From Streptomyces sp. LBL (lineage in GTDB: Bacteria > Actinomycetota > Actinomycetes > Streptomycetales > Streptomycetaceae), in contig NZ_JARXYX010000017.1 of assembly GCF_029893585.1 (NCBI RefSeq), positions 1 through 64,000 on the forward strand: a stretch of 64,000 nucleotides of DNA, written 5' to 3'. The notes beneath the pieces are model-generated. The model searched no databases, was not told the origin of the DNA, and worked only from the letters and a program-made list of their open reading frames with translations. Every line of letters begins with the position of its first letter. Within the stretch, counting starts at the first letter, position 1. The translations under genes were made by a program, and so were the position numbers. This document shows positions 27,646-36,725 of the stretch, in pieces.

Positions 27646-30168
27646 GTGAGTACCGCAACGGAAGACGGAACGGAGCCGATCGCGGTCGTCGGCCTTGCCG
27701 GACGACTCCCGGGATCCCCCACCATGGAGGCGTTCTGGCGCAACCAGCGCGACGGCGTCGAATCGGTCTCCAGGTTCAGCACCCAGCAGTTGGCCGACGC
27801 CGGATGGCCCACCGCCATGGTGAACCATCCCGACTACGTGCCCGCCGCCGCGGTCATCGAGAACGCCGACCACTTCGACGCCGAGTTCTTCGGATACACC
27901 CGGGAACAGGCGGAGATCAGCGACCCGCAACAGCGGATCTTCGCCGAGTGCGCCTGGCACGCACTGGAAGACACCGGCCACGACCCCTCGCGGTTCGACG
28001 GCGCCGTCGGCGTCTACGCCGGCTGCTTCGCCAACAAGTACCTGCCACTGAACCTCCTCGCCAACGCGCGCTTCCGGGGATCGATGGCGGCCTTCTCCGC
28101 GCGCCCCTACAACGACAAGGACTTCCTCGCGACCAGGGCGGCCTACCTGTGCGACCTGCGCGGCCCCGCGATGACCGTGCAGGCGGCATGCTCCACCTCA
28201 CTCGTCGCCATCCACCTCGCCTGCCAATCCCTGCTGGGCCACGAATGCGACATGGCCCTGGCCGGGGGAGTCGCACTGCCCATCCCGCTGATCGGCGGCT
28301 ACCCGGTGGTCGCGGGCGGCATCTTCGCCCGCGACGGCCACTGCCGCCCCTTCGACGCCGCCGCCAACGGAACCGTCCCCGGATACGGCGTCACCGTCGT
28401 GGCACTGCGCAGACTGAGCGACGCACTCGCGGACAACGACAACATCCGCGCAGTCATCCTCGGCAGCGCCCTCAACAACGACGGCTCGGCGAAATTCGGC
28501 TTCAGCGCCCCGAGCATGCAGGCACAGGCCGAAGTGATCGCCACCGCCCAGGCAGTCGCCGACGTGCCTTCGGAGAGCATCGGCTACATCGAAGCCCACG
28601 GCACAGGCACCCCCCTCGGCGACCCGATCGAACTGGCCGGACTCACCAAGGCCTTCAACACCAGCGAACGCGGCTTCTGCGCGATCGGCTCGACGAAGGC
28701 CAACATCGGCCACCTGGACGCCGCCGCAGGAGCGGCCGGCTTCGCCAGGGCGGTACTGGCACTCGAACACGGCGAGATCCCGCCGAGCATCAACTTCGAC
28801 ACACCCAACCCCGCACTGCTGCTGGACCGCACACCGTTCTACGTACCGACCACGGCCCGCCCCTGGCCACGAGGCGCCACACCGCGACGAGCCGGCGTCA
28901 GCGCCTTCGCGGTCGGCGGCACCAACGCCCACATAGTGCTCCAGGAAGCGCCGACACCCCCACCCAGCCCGCCGAACCCACGCGACCAGCACGTGCTCGT
29001 TCTGTCCGCACGCAGCGAAAAAGCCCTGGCGGACGCGGCAACCAACCTCGCCGACCGCCTGGACGGGCCGGACGACCTCGACCTCGCCGACGTCGCTTAC
29101 ACCCTGCAGGTCGGCCGACGCGCATTCCCGCTCCGCCGACACCTGGTGTGCCACGACCGTGCCGAGGCGACAGCCGCCCTCCGGGCACTGGCACAACCCG
29201 GAGCCGTGAACACCGCCGACGACCTGAACGCCCGCCAGGTGGCCTTCATGTTCCCGGGCAGCACCTCCCACCGGCCCGACGCCGCCGCAGCGATCTGTCG
29301 CAGCGAACCGGCCTTCGCCCGGGAAGTGGACCGCTGCGCCGAACTGGCACAGCCACTACTCGGCTACGACCTGCGCGGACTGCTCTTCCCCTCCACCTGG
29401 GACGGCCCGCAGACGGGGCACGACGACCCGCGCGGCCTGCCCGCCGCAGCCTTCACCCTGCAATGGGCCCTCGCACGGCTCTGGCAAGCCTGGGGGGTAC
29501 AACCCACCGCGATGATCGGCGAAGGTGACGGCGAGTACGTGGCAGCCTGCCTGGCCGGCGTGATCGACCTGGCCGACGCCATCGCCGCCACGGCCACCGA
29601 CGCCGAGATCCGCTCCCACGCCGGGGCCACCGGGCCGCTCGACGCCCACGCCACCGAGTTCGCAGCCCAGGTGGCACGCTACGAACTCAAACCGCCTCAA
29701 ATCCCCTACATCTCCCAAACAACGGGAACCTGGACCACCCCGCAGGACGCCGCCGACCCGGCCCACTGGGCCCGCCACCTGAACGAGCCGACCCGCTTCG
29801 CCAAAGGCCTGCGCACACTGGCCGACGAACCCGGCCGGATCCTGCTGGAGGTAGGGCCGGACAGCACACTGACCGACACCCTCGCCCAGCAGCAGACAGC
29901 CGAACAACCGGTGGCACTGCCCTCACTGACACCCACGCACGGCAGCCGATCCGACCTCGCCACCCTGCTCGACACCGTCGGCAAACTGTGGCAGGCCACC
30001 GCGGACATCGACTGGGACGCCTTCCGCGGCCCGTCACGACCGCGCCGCCTGTCCCTGCCGGGCTACCCGTTCCAGCGCACCCGCTACTGGATCGGACCCG
30101 ACTCCGGCAGTTACCAACCACTGGGCCTGGAGGAGACATCATGGACGAGCCGCTCATTGCCATCGTAG
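27646..30168 (+). CDS. Polyketide synthase KS with degenerate AT, no ACP
   Basis: 840 residues from a GTG. The KS (about 8-435) is intact: Cys182 in QAACSTSL, His318 in EAHGTGTPLGDP, His356 in NIGHLDAAAG. A KS-AT linker and an AT-shaped region follow (about 530-790), but the AT motifs are ruined. The FPGQGSQ block reads FPGSTSHRP, and the catalytic GHSxGE reads GEGDGE (625-630), so the nucleophilic Ser is Gly and its neighbouring His is Glu. The AT also appears shortened. There is no KR, DH, ACP or TE; the protein ends soon after a post-AT LPGYPFQRTRYW motif. The next genes make an unusual extender on a free ACP. I infer that the KS takes the peptide from the glycine module and condenses it with the extender held on that ACP, with the AT kept only as a scaffold. 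Confidence 0.92.
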   Translation: MSTATEDGTEPIAVVGLAGRLPGSPTMEAFWRNQRDGVESVSRFSTQQLADAGWPTAMVNHPDYVPAAAVIENADHFDAEFFGYTREQAEISDPQQRIFAECAWHALEDTGHDPSRFDGAVGVYAGCFANKYLPLNLLANARFRGSMAAFSARPYNDKDFLATRAAYLCDLRGPAMTVQAACSTSLVAIHLACQSLLGHECDMALAGGVALPIPLIGGYPVVAGGIFARDGHCRPFDAAANGTVPGYGVTVVALRRLSDALADNDNIRAVILGSALNNDGSAKFGFSAPSMQAQAEVIATAQAVADVPSESIGYIEAHGTGTPLGDPIELAGLTKAFNTSERGFCAIGSTKANIGHLDAAAGAAGFARAVLALEHGEIPPSINFDTPNPALLLDRTPFYVPTTARPWPRGATPRRAGVSAFAVGGTNAHIVLQEAPTPPPSPPNPRDQHVLVLSARSEKALADAATNLADRLDGPDDLDLADVAYTLQVGRRAFPLRRHLVCHDRAEATAALRALAQPGAVNTADDLNARQVAFMFPGSTSHRPDAAAAICRSEPAFAREVDRCAELAQPLLGYDLRGLLFPSTWDGPQTGHDDPRGLPAAAFTLQWALARLWQAWGVQPTAMIGEGDGEYVAACLAGVIDLADAIAATATDAEIRSHAGATGPLDAHATEFAAQVARYELKPPQIPYISQTTGTWTTPQDAADPAHWARHLNEPTRFAKGLRTLADEPGRILLEVGPDSTLTDTLAQQQTAEQPVALPSLTPTHGSRSDLATLLDTVGKLWQATADIDWDAFRGPSRPRRLSLPGYPFQRTRYWIGPDSGSYQPLGLEETSWTSRSLPS

Positions 30169-30995
30169 GCGCCGGCGTCATGGGCACCGGAATCTCGACG
30201 CTCGTCGTCGGACACGGACTGCCCGTCGTACTGGTGGACATCGACGAGGACGTGCTCGAGCGCGCCACCGCCGCATCCGCCAACGGCCTTCGACACGCAC
30301 AACTCACCGGCGCACTCCCGCCCGGACGCACCCCGGCGAAACTGCGCACCACACTCTCGCTGAACGACATCGCGGACGCCGCCGTGGTCATCGAGGCGGT
30401 CACCGAACTGCCCGAGAAGAAAGCGGAAGTCCTCGCCGCCGTATCGGCACTGGTCCGCCCCGGAACCCCCCTGATCTCCAACACCTCCGGCATACCCATC
30501 GACGAAATGGCCGCATGGGTGAAAAACCCGGGCGACCTCATCGGAACCCACTTCATGAACCCCGCCTACCTGATCTCGCTGGTCGAGGTGATCCGCGGCC
30601 CCCAGACCGCCGACACCACCGTCGAATCGGTGCTCTCGCTGCTGACCCGAATCGGCCGGCACGCGGTGGTGGTCCGTGACGCACCCGGCTTCGTGACCAG
30701 CCGGCTCCTGCATCCGATGATCAACGACGCCGCACAGGTGGTCCGCGCCGGCACCGCCACCGTCGAGGATGTGGACACCCTCATGCAGGGCTGCCTCGGC
30801 CACCCGACAGGCCCGCTGCGCACCGCGGACCTGATCGGCATCGACAACCTCGTCGACGCTCTGGAGGCGCTCTACGCCCGGACCGGAGACGAGCGGTGCC
30901 GCCCCAGCGAGCTTCTCCTCGAAAAGGTCCGGCGCGGCGAACTCGGCCGAAAGAGCGGCCGCGGCTTCTACAACTACAGTGAGGCACAGTCATGA
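30141..30995 (+). CDS. FkbK-like 3-hydroxyacyl dehydrogenase (methoxymalonyl-ACP pathway)
   Basis: 284 residues from the ATG at 30141, with GGAGGAGA just upstream; the start lies inside the end of the PKS gene. The N-terminal Rossmann motif IVGAGVMGTGIS and the HAD/HBDH signatures (TNTSG-like SNTSGIPI, GTHFMNPAY, GRKSGRGFYNY) place it in the 3-hydroxyacyl-CoA dehydrogenase family. In the Fkb-type pathway this enzyme oxidises the C2 hydroxyl-bearing glyceryl unit on the ACP in the steps to hydroxymalonyl-ACP. It is followed without a gap by ACP-, acyl-CoA dehydrogenase- and FkbH-like genes, the order expected for the cassette. The assignment rests on motif plus context. Confidence 0.88.
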   Translation: MDEPLIAIVGAGVMGTGISTLVVGHGLPVVLVDIDEDVLERATAASANGLRHAQLTGALPPGRTPAKLRTTLSLNDIADAAVVIEAVTELPEKKAEVLAAVSALVRPGTPLISNTSGIPIDEMAAWVKNPGDLIGTHFMNPAYLISLVEVIRGPQTADTTVESVLSLLTRIGRHAVVVRDAPGFVTSRLLHPMINDAAQVVRAGTATVEDVDTLMQGCLGHPTGPLRTADLIGIDNLVDALEALYARTGDERCRPSELLLEKVRRGELGRKSGRGFYNYSEAQS

Positions 30996-31291
30996 CTTCG
31001 GAACAGCAGACCGAAAATGCGCCCTTCTTCGACGCGGACGCCGTCATCGACGAGATCACCAGGTTCGTGGCCGAGCAGACCCGCACCAGCCCCGACGCGG
31101 ACCAGGACCTCTTCACCACCGGGCTCGCCAACTCCATGTTCGCCATGCAGCTGGTCGTGTTCCTGGAACAGGCCTACGCCGTGACGGTCGCCGGACCGGA
31201 CCTGCAGTTGTCCAACTTCCGCACCGTCAAGAGCATGGCCGCACTCGTCGGCCGACTCCAGGCAGAGTCTGCCGCAGACAGCGATGTCTGA
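30992..31291 (+). CDS. FkbJ-like free-standing acyl carrier protein
   Basis: 99 residues; the start overlaps the preceding stop (ATGA). It has the four-helix ACP pattern, and the phosphopantetheine Ser sits in LFTTGLANSMFAMQL. The usual DS is replaced by NS, as in several glyceryl-ACP-type carriers. In the FK520/ansamitocin-type pathway this ACP carries the 1,3-bisphosphoglycerate-derived glyceryl group through to methoxymalonyl-ACP. Because the PKS protein of this cluster has no ACP, this may be the only carrier on which the extender and the growing chain can sit. That second role is inference. Confidence 0.9.
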   Translation: MTSEQQTENAPFFDADAVIDEITRFVAEQTRTSPDADQDLFTTGLANSMFAMQLVVFLEQAYAVTVAGPDLQLSNFRTVKSMAALVGRLQAESAADSDV

Positions 31292-32420
31292 CGGACCCTC
31301 CTCAGGACACCAGGACATCTGGCATCTCGTCGAGGACAACGCCGGCGCATGGGACATCGCCGGCGAAATCCCGCGAACCGTCCTGAGTGAACTCGGCGCC
31401 GCCGGCCTGCTCTGCGCCGAAGTGCGCAAACAGTACGGCGGACTCGGCCTGGGCAGCCAGGAGAACGGGCAGCTCACCGCCCACGCCGGCAGCCTGTGCA
31501 GTTCCCTGCGCAGCGTGATGACCTCCCAGGGCATGGCCGCGTGGACGATACAACGCCTCGGCACCCGCGACCAGCGCGCCGTGTTCCTGCCGCAGCTGAC
31601 CGGCGGCCGGCTGGCCGCCGTCGCCTTCAGCGAGCCGGACGCCGGCAGCGACCTAGGCGCGATGACCACCCGAGTGCGCTTCGACGGCGACACGGTGATC
31701 GTGGACGGCAGCAAGACGTGGATCACCGCGGCGGCCTACGCCGACCTGATCGTCGTCATCGCGAAAGCGGGCGACAACGCCGCGGCGGTCGTCGTGCCCA
31801 CAAACGCCGAGGGCGTCCGGATCGAGAAGATCCCGCACCCGATGGGCTGCCGCGCGGCAGGCCACGCACAGGTGCACCTGGACGGCGTACGCCTGCCGGC
31901 CGCGAACGTGCTCGGCGGCACCGGCCTGTCGCTGCCCTTCCTGGTGACCACCGCCCTGGCCTACGGCCGGATGTCGGTGGCCTGGGGCTGCGTCGGCATC
32001 CTGCGCGGCTGCCTCGACGCGGTGACCGAACACGCCAGAACACGGCAGCAGTTCGGCAAACCCATCGCGGAGCACCAACTCATCTCCCGCAGGATCGCCG
32101 AACTCTACACCGCCGAACAGGTCGCCACCGCGGTGTGCCGGCACGCCGGCGAGTGCTGGGAGTCAAGCTCACCGGACCTCGTGATCGCCACCGTCCTCGC
32201 CAAACACGTCAGCGCGACCGAAGCCGTGCGCGCAACCGCGTCGGCCATGCAGATCATGGCCTCGGCGGGCGCCTCGGACGGCCACGTGGTCGCCCGGGCC
32301 TACCGGGACGCGAAACTGATGGAGATCATCGAGGGCAGCAGCGAGATATGCCAGCTCGAACTCGCCAGACACGCCCTGGCGACCGGGAACCGCCCACTCC
32401 GGAAAAAGGAGGCGCAGTGA
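31284..32420 (+). CDS. FkbI-like acyl-CoA dehydrogenase (acts on ACP)
   Basis: 378 residues; the ATG at 31284 overlaps the ACP stop by eight bases. Acyl-CoA dehydrogenase fold signatures: AVAFSEPDAGSDLGAM (FAD/substrate loop), DGSKTWITAAAYADL, RQQFGKPIAEHQL and the C-terminal EGSSEICQLELARH. In the hydroxymalonyl/methoxymalonyl-ACP route this flavoprotein oxidises the ACP-bound unit. Its place between the ACP- and FkbH-like genes makes that role far more likely than fatty acid breakdown. Confidence 0.9.
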   Translation: MSDGPSSGHQDIWHLVEDNAGAWDIAGEIPRTVLSELGAAGLLCAEVRKQYGGLGLGSQENGQLTAHAGSLCSSLRSVMTSQGMAAWTIQRLGTRDQRAVFLPQLTGGRLAAVAFSEPDAGSDLGAMTTRVRFDGDTVIVDGSKTWITAAAYADLIVVIAKAGDNAAAVVVPTNAEGVRIEKIPHPMGCRAAGHAQVHLDGVRLPAANVLGGTGLSLPFLVTTALAYGRMSVAWGCVGILRGCLDAVTEHARTRQQFGKPIAEHQLISRRIAELYTAEQVATAVCRHAGECWESSSPDLVIATVLAKHVSATEAVRATASAMQIMASAGASDGHVVARAYRDAKLMEIIEGSSEICQLELARHALATGNRPLRKKEAQ

Positions 32421-33511
32421 GTGGACCGCTGTCACCCGACGAACCGATCACCACCGTCAAATGCGTCGTCTGGGACCTGGACAACACGCTGTGGAAAGGC
32501 ACCCTCCTCGAAGGCGACGCCGTGGCCATCGACGCCCGGGTCTACGAGACCATCGTGGGCCTCGACTCCCGCGGCATCCTCCAGGCAGTGGCCAGCAAGA
32601 ACGACCACGGCCCCGCCTGGCAGCGCCTTGAGGACCTCGGCGTCGCCGAGTACTTCGTGAACGCCAGGATCGGATGGGGCCCCAAGTCGTCGTCGGTACG
32701 GGAGATCGCCGACGAACTGAACTTCGCCCACCACACGATCGCCTTCATCGACGACCAGCCGACAGAACGCGCGGAAGTCGTGTTCCACCTCCCGCAGGTG
32801 CGCTGCTACCCCGCCGAGTCGGCGACCGAGCTGCTGGCACTGCCTGAGTTCACCCCGGCAACGGTGACGGTCGACTCACGCCACCGCCGCCAGATGTACC
32901 AGGCCAACGTGCGCCGCCAAGCCGAGCAGGAATCGTTCAGCGGGCCCTCCGAGGAGTTCCTGCGCTCGCTGGACCTCGCGATGGAGATCAGCCGAGCCAC
33001 CGCCGACGACCTGTCCCGGCTGGAAGAGCTGACACTGCGCACGAGCCAGATGAACGCCACCGGCGTCCACTACGGCGACGCCGACCTGCGCGCACTCCTG
33101 GACGACACACACCACGAGGTCCTCACGGTGGTGATGAGCGACCGCTTCGGCTCGCACGGCGCCGTCGGCGTCGCACTCGTGGAGACCGGCCCAGCGGTGT
33201 GGCACCTGAAGCTCCTGGCCACCTCCTGCCGGGTCGTCTCGTTCGGCGCCGGCGCCACCGTGCTGAACTGGCTGGTCAACGAGGCGGCCACAGCCGGCGC
33301 CCACCTGGTCGCGGACTTCCGGCCCACCGCACGCAACCGGGTCATGGAAGTCGCCTACCGGTTCGCCGGATTCACCGACGAGCTCTGCGCATGCTTTGCC
33401 GAACTACCGCCTTCGCACGACGGACAGACACAACGACTGCACATCACACCGACACCCAGGCCGGCACCCGACACGCTGCGCCTCACCACCGTCCCACTGG
33501 CAACGACCTGA
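32417..33511 (+). CDS. FkbH-like HAD-fold glyceryl transferase/phosphatase
   Basis: 364 residues from the GTG at 32417 (AAAAAGGAGG just upstream; GTGA overlap with the previous stop). The N-terminal HAD domain has VWDLDNTLWKGTLLEGD (nucleophile DxD), KNDHGPAW and FIDDQPTERAEV. The C-terminal half is a GNAT-like domain (LTLRTSQMNATG, FGSHGAVGVALVE). FkbH-family enzymes take 1,3-bisphosphoglycerate, dephosphorylate it and load the glyceryl unit on the pathway ACP. Last gene of the forward operon; a strong hairpin follows 185 bases later. The gap 33512-33790 holds only that hairpin. Confidence 0.93.
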   Translation: MSGPLSPDEPITTVKCVVWDLDNTLWKGTLLEGDAVAIDARVYETIVGLDSRGILQAVASKNDHGPAWQRLEDLGVAEYFVNARIGWGPKSSSVREIADELNFAHHTIAFIDDQPTERAEVVFHLPQVRCYPAESATELLALPEFTPATVTVDSRHRRQMYQANVRRQAEQESFSGPSEEFLRSLDLAMEISRATADDLSRLEELTLRTSQMNATGVHYGDADLRALLDDTHHEVLTVVMSDRFGSHGAVGVALVETGPAVWHLKLLATSCRVVSFGAGATVLNWLVNEAATAGAHLVADFRPTARNRVMEVAYRFAGFTDELCACFAELPPSHDGQTQRLHITPTPRPAPDTLRLTTVPLATT

Positions 33512-33695
33512 CACGCCGTCCCTTCAGGCGCTTCGGTGCCGACGTACACGAGGCTCACACCACGCTCGCCGCCCCGTTCACCAGCGAGGGCGGCGAGCGT
33601 TTCCACGCGTTCGGAGCGCCGCCAGCCGTACCCGGCCCTGCTTCCCGACCTCCACGCCACCGCCCGGACGCACCGGACGAACGTGCGGGTCCAGA

Positions 33696-33742
33696 GCGGG
33701 CAAGGAGTCCTCCGACAGCCAGTCGGAGGACTCCTTGCCCGC
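33696..33742. terminator. Bidirectional terminator between convergent operons
   Basis: A perfect 21-bp inverted repeat (33696-33716 and 33722-33742; arms begin GCGGGCAAGGAG) with a 5-base loop AGCCA. It lies between the FkbH-like gene (plus) and the O-methyltransferase gene (minus), so it can stop transcription from both sides. Confidence 0.9.
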
Positions 33743-33790
33743 CAGTGCAGCGACGGAGGCCGGCCGAGCCGCCGGCCACGACCCGCTACG

Positions 33791-34453
33791 TCATCGCTTC
33801 CGGGCGAGTGTGATCCCGTCGGCCATCGTGAGCATCGAGACGTCCACGCGCGGATCGTCGCGCAGCGCCGCGTTGAGCGCCCGGATCGCGGTGGTGTCCG
33901 GGTCATGGCTGTCCGGGTCGACCACCCGGCCGAAGAAGAGCGTGTTGTCTATGACGATCAGCCCTTGCGGCCGCGTGAGGCTGAGCGCGGCCTCGTAGTA
34001 CGCCCCGTAGTTGGCCTTGTCCGCGTCGATGAACACGAGGTCGAAACTCTCCCCGCCCCGCTCCTCGGCGAGGGCGGCGAGCGTCTGCGTCGCGTCACCG
34101 AGGCGAACGTCTATGCGGTCGGCGACTCCGGCGCGCCGCCAGTAGTCGACGCCGATCGCCGGCCACCGCCCGTTGAGGTCAAGGGTGATGACCGTGCCGT
34201 CCGGCGGTAGCGCACGCGCCATGCACAACGTGCTGTAGCCGGTGAAGGTGCCGATCTCCAGCACCGATCCGCCACCGGACAGGCCGACGAGAAGCGCCAG
34301 CAGCTGGCCCTCCTCGGCCATGACCTGCATGGCCGAGCCGCCCGGCAACCCTGCGGTCTGCGCCCTCAGTTCGGCCAGGATCGGGTCCTCCCGCAGGGAC
34401 ACGGCGCGGACGTACTCGCGGATTTCCGGCGTTGCCACGATCTGATCTGCCAT
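33791..34453 (-). CDS. FkbG-like O-methyltransferase
   Basis: 220 residues from the ATG at 34453, eight bases after the preceding stop; a GGTGAG-type ribosome site lies in the end of that gene. Class I SAM methyltransferase of the catechol/caffeoyl-CoA O-methyltransferase family: VLEIGTFTGYSTLCMA (SAM motif I), DLVFIDADKANYGAY (metal-binding Asp region), LIVIDNTLFFGRV. FkbG, which methylates hydroxymalonyl-ACP, belongs to this family and size class. With the K, J, I and H homologues on the other side of the terminator it completes the methoxymalonyl-ACP set. The alternative is methylation of the finished product. Confidence 0.85.
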   Translation of the reverse strand: MADQIVATPEIREYVRAVSLREDPILAELRAQTAGLPGGSAMQVMAEEGQLLALLVGLSGGGSVLEIGTFTGYSTLCMARALPPDGTVITLDLNGRWPAIGVDYWRRAGVADRIDVRLGDATQTLAALAEERGGESFDLVFIDADKANYGAYYEAALSLTRPQGLIVIDNTLFFGRVVDPDSHDPDTTAIRALNAALRDDPRVDVSMLTMADGITLARKR

Positions 34454-34461
34454 GCCGCAGC

Positions 34462-35280
34462 TCACCGCCGCCTGGCGGTGCACGAGAACGACAGCGGGAT
34501 CGGGTCGCCCGGGATCCGCCAGTTGTGGTCTCCGTCGGGCACCATCAACGGGAGCCGCTGCCGTGCGTCGTAGGGAACCTCGCGGATCCGCTCGATGGTC
34601 AGGCCGACGCCGATGAGCGCGTTCACCACCTCATCCACGCTCCACCGCCAGCCGTACAGGCTGTGCGTCTCCACCTCCACCTCGTCGGCGATCCGGTCGG
34701 CGTAGCTCTTGGACATCTCGTGGTGCACGTCCCGGGACTGGAACAGCGAGCGGGTCACCCGCAGTTCCCCACCGACGTCGCTGAAGAGGGTGAGCATCGG
34801 GTGGATCTCCACGACCGTGAGGGTGCCGCCCGGCTTGACGTACCGCGCCGCCACCTCGGCCCAGCCGTTGATGTCGGGCAGGAACGAGAGGGTGCCGTAG
34901 CCGGTGAACACCATGTCGAACTGGCCGTCGAGCACCTTCGGCAGGTCGTAGAGGTTCGCCTGGACGAAACTCGCGTCGAGGTCGAGCTCTTCGGCGAGCT
35001 CACGGGCGATGTCGATCGCCTCGTCCGAGATGTCGGTGCCGGTCACCTGCGCGCCCATGCGGGCCAGCGAGAGCGAGTTGACGCCGATGTGGCACTGCAG
35101 TTCCAGCAGGGACCGGCCGCGGACGTCGCCCAGCTCCTCCTGCTCCAGCTTGCGCAGCATGTTGTGGCCCTGCTTGAACCTTTCGACGTCGTAGTACGAG
35201 GACTGCATGTGCGCGCGCGCTCGCAGGTTGAAGCCTTCTCGGTTGGCCGATATCTTCTCGAGGTCGCTGATGGAAGTCAT
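34462..35280 (-). CDS. Class I SAM-dependent methyltransferase
   Basis: 272 residues from the ATG at 35280, which overlaps the regulator stop (ATGA); GAAGGGA lies nine bases upstream. SAM-binding signatures LLELQCHIGVNSLSLA and VTGTDISDEAIDIA are followed by FDMVFTGYGTLSFLPD and YVKPGGTLTVVE. This type methylates small molecules, often on O, N or C. It is the second methyltransferase of the cluster, distinct from the FkbG-like one, so the product probably carries another methyl group. The acceptor is unknown. Confidence 0.85.
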   Translation of the reverse strand: MTSISDLEKISANREGFNLRARAHMQSSYYDVERFKQGHNMLRKLEQEELGDVRGRSLLELQCHIGVNSLSLARMGAQVTGTDISDEAIDIARELAEELDLDASFVQANLYDLPKVLDGQFDMVFTGYGTLSFLPDINGWAEVAARYVKPGGTLTVVEIHPMLTLFSDVGGELRVTRSLFQSRDVHHEMSKSYADRIADEVEVETHSLYGWRWSVDEVVNALIGVGLTIERIREVPYDARQRLPLMVPDGDHNWRIPGDPIPLSFSCTARRR

Positions 35281-36725
35281 CGCTGTTTCCCTTCGGCGTG
35301 GATGGGTGGCTGCGGGCGGTCGCCGACGACCAGCGGGGCCAGATTGCGGCGGCTGGTCACCCCGAGTTTCTGGTAGGCGCGGCCCAGGGAGTTGTCGACG
35401 GTGCGGGCGGACAGCCCGAGCCGGTGCCCGATGGCGGGGCTGGTGAATCCGTTGGCGGCCAGCAGTGCGACGTCCCGCTCGCGGCTGGTGAGTTCGACCA
35501 GCGGGGCGGTGAGCTGCAACAGCGGGGTCGTCGTGGTCGGACACGCGATGGCGCTTGGGGGCGTGGAGGTGTGCCGTAGTGCGGCCGCGGCGGTGGCGGT
35601 CTCCGCAGCGAGCAGGTCCATCCCCAGTTCGGTGAACTTCGCCGTGGCGACGTCCAGGGCTGCGGGATCGGAGCGGGCCAGCGCGGCCGCGGCGCCGGCC
35701 ATGGTCGGCACGACCGGCCCCGGCACCAGGTCGGTGAGCGCGGCGAGGCGGTGTCGTACGGCGTTGGGATTGCCGAGACGGGCCACGTCGTAGCTTGCCG
35801 TGGCTTCGACGGCGTGCTGGCCCAGGGCCATGGCGATGTCGGCCGCGGAGAGTGCCTGCCTGGCGGCGAGAGTGGTGTTTCCGCCCGCCGCTGTGGTCCA
35901 CGCCTGGCTCAGGGTCGACCACTGGAGGAACAGGCGGCTCTCGGGTGCCCGGTCGGGGTGCTGCCGGGTGTGTCGGATGCCGGCCCGGTCGCCGAACACG
36001 GCGAGCTCGGCCAGACGCGGCGCCGGCATGAGGTGCGAGGTGCCGCCGTCGAACAGGCGCGAAGCGGCCTTCGCGTCGGCGATGGCGATGGCCGCGTCGG
36101 CGACCTGGCCGCGCAGCGCCAACCAGCCGTGGGCCACCGCGATGTTTCCGGCGGCCACCTCGTGGCGGTACCCGTTCTCGGCTGTCCGGCACGCGTACCG
36201 CACCTGGCCGGCCATCAGCAACGCGAAGCAGTGCGCGTAGCCGATCTCGGCGAACCAGGGCTGGCCCGGGTCGGGTGGGTCGATGCCCGCCGACGCCCGG
36301 TCGAACCGGCCGGCCGGGCCGGCCGCGACGACCAGGGTGGTCACCGCCGGCCGGATCGCCCCGTCGGGCACGTGCCGGTCGTGCAGCACGTTCTCGCGTG
36401 CGGCCGGTGCCGAGCAGGTACAGTCGTCCAGCAGCAGGCTGGCCCAGTGCGCCTCGGCCGCCGGGCTGCCGGCGTCGCCCGGGCTCCGGTGCGCGGCCCC
36501 GGCCTCGCCCGCTCCCCAGGAGGGGATGGCCGCCGCGGTCACCGCCCAGTGGGCGCAGCGCGCGGTCGGGGCGCTGCCCGGCGGCTGGTGGGGCGGCGGG
36601 TCGGCCACCGCGACGGCTAATCGGGGTTCGGCCGGTTCGTTCGCCGGAGCCGTGCCGGCGGTGCTGTTGCTGACGATCACGACGCCGGCTGGAGCCGCCG
36701 GCCTTGTCTTGGCAATTGACTGCAC
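35277..36725 (-). CDS. LuxR family transcriptional regulator (cluster-situated)
   Basis: About 482 residues from the GTG at 36725, chosen because AGGGGGG lies eight bases upstream; the frame is open to 36803. The C-terminal 65 residues are a LuxR-type helix-turn-helix: LTSRERDVALLAANGFTSP, IGHRLGLSARTVDNSLGRAY. The rest is Ala-rich and helical, like the TPR-like part of large LAL regulators, but the P-loop ATPase domain (about 400 residues) is absent. It contains a TTA codon (plus-strand 36618-36620), so expression may depend on bldA leucyl-tRNA. It is coupled to the two methyltransferase genes and is the likely pathway activator; the target promoters are unknown. Confidence 0.85.
   Translation of the reverse strand: MQSIAKTRPAAPAGVVIVSNSTAGTAPANEPAEPRLAVAVADPPPHQPPGSAPTARCAHWAVTAAAIPSWGAGEAGAAHRSPGDAGSPAAEAHWASLLLDDCTCSAPAARENVLHDRHVPDGAIRPAVTTLVVAAGPAGRFDRASAGIDPPDPGQPWFAEIGYAHCFALLMAGQVRYACRTAENGYRHEVAAGNIAVAHGWLALRGQVADAAIAIADAKAASRLFDGGTSHLMPAPRLAELAVFGDRAGIRHTRQHPDRAPESRLFLQWSTLSQAWTTAAGGNTTLAARQALSAADIAMALGQHAVEATASYDVARLGNPNAVRHRLAALTDLVPGPVVPTMAGAAAALARSDPAALDVATAKFTELGMDLLAAETATAAAALRHTSTPPSAIACPTTTTPLLQLTAPLVELTSRERDVALLAANGFTSPAIGHRLGLSARTVDNSLGRAYQKLGVTSRRNLAPLVVGDRPQPPIHAEGKQR

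Noticed and set aside
28198..29528. Arg-rich plus frame and minus frame over the KS
   Set aside because: They overlap a KS with an intact Cys-His-His triad and have random-like composition.
29220..30060. Functional AT domain loading the extender
   Set aside because: The catalytic Ser and adjacent His of GHSxGE are replaced by Gly and Glu, and the FPGQGSQ block is also lost.
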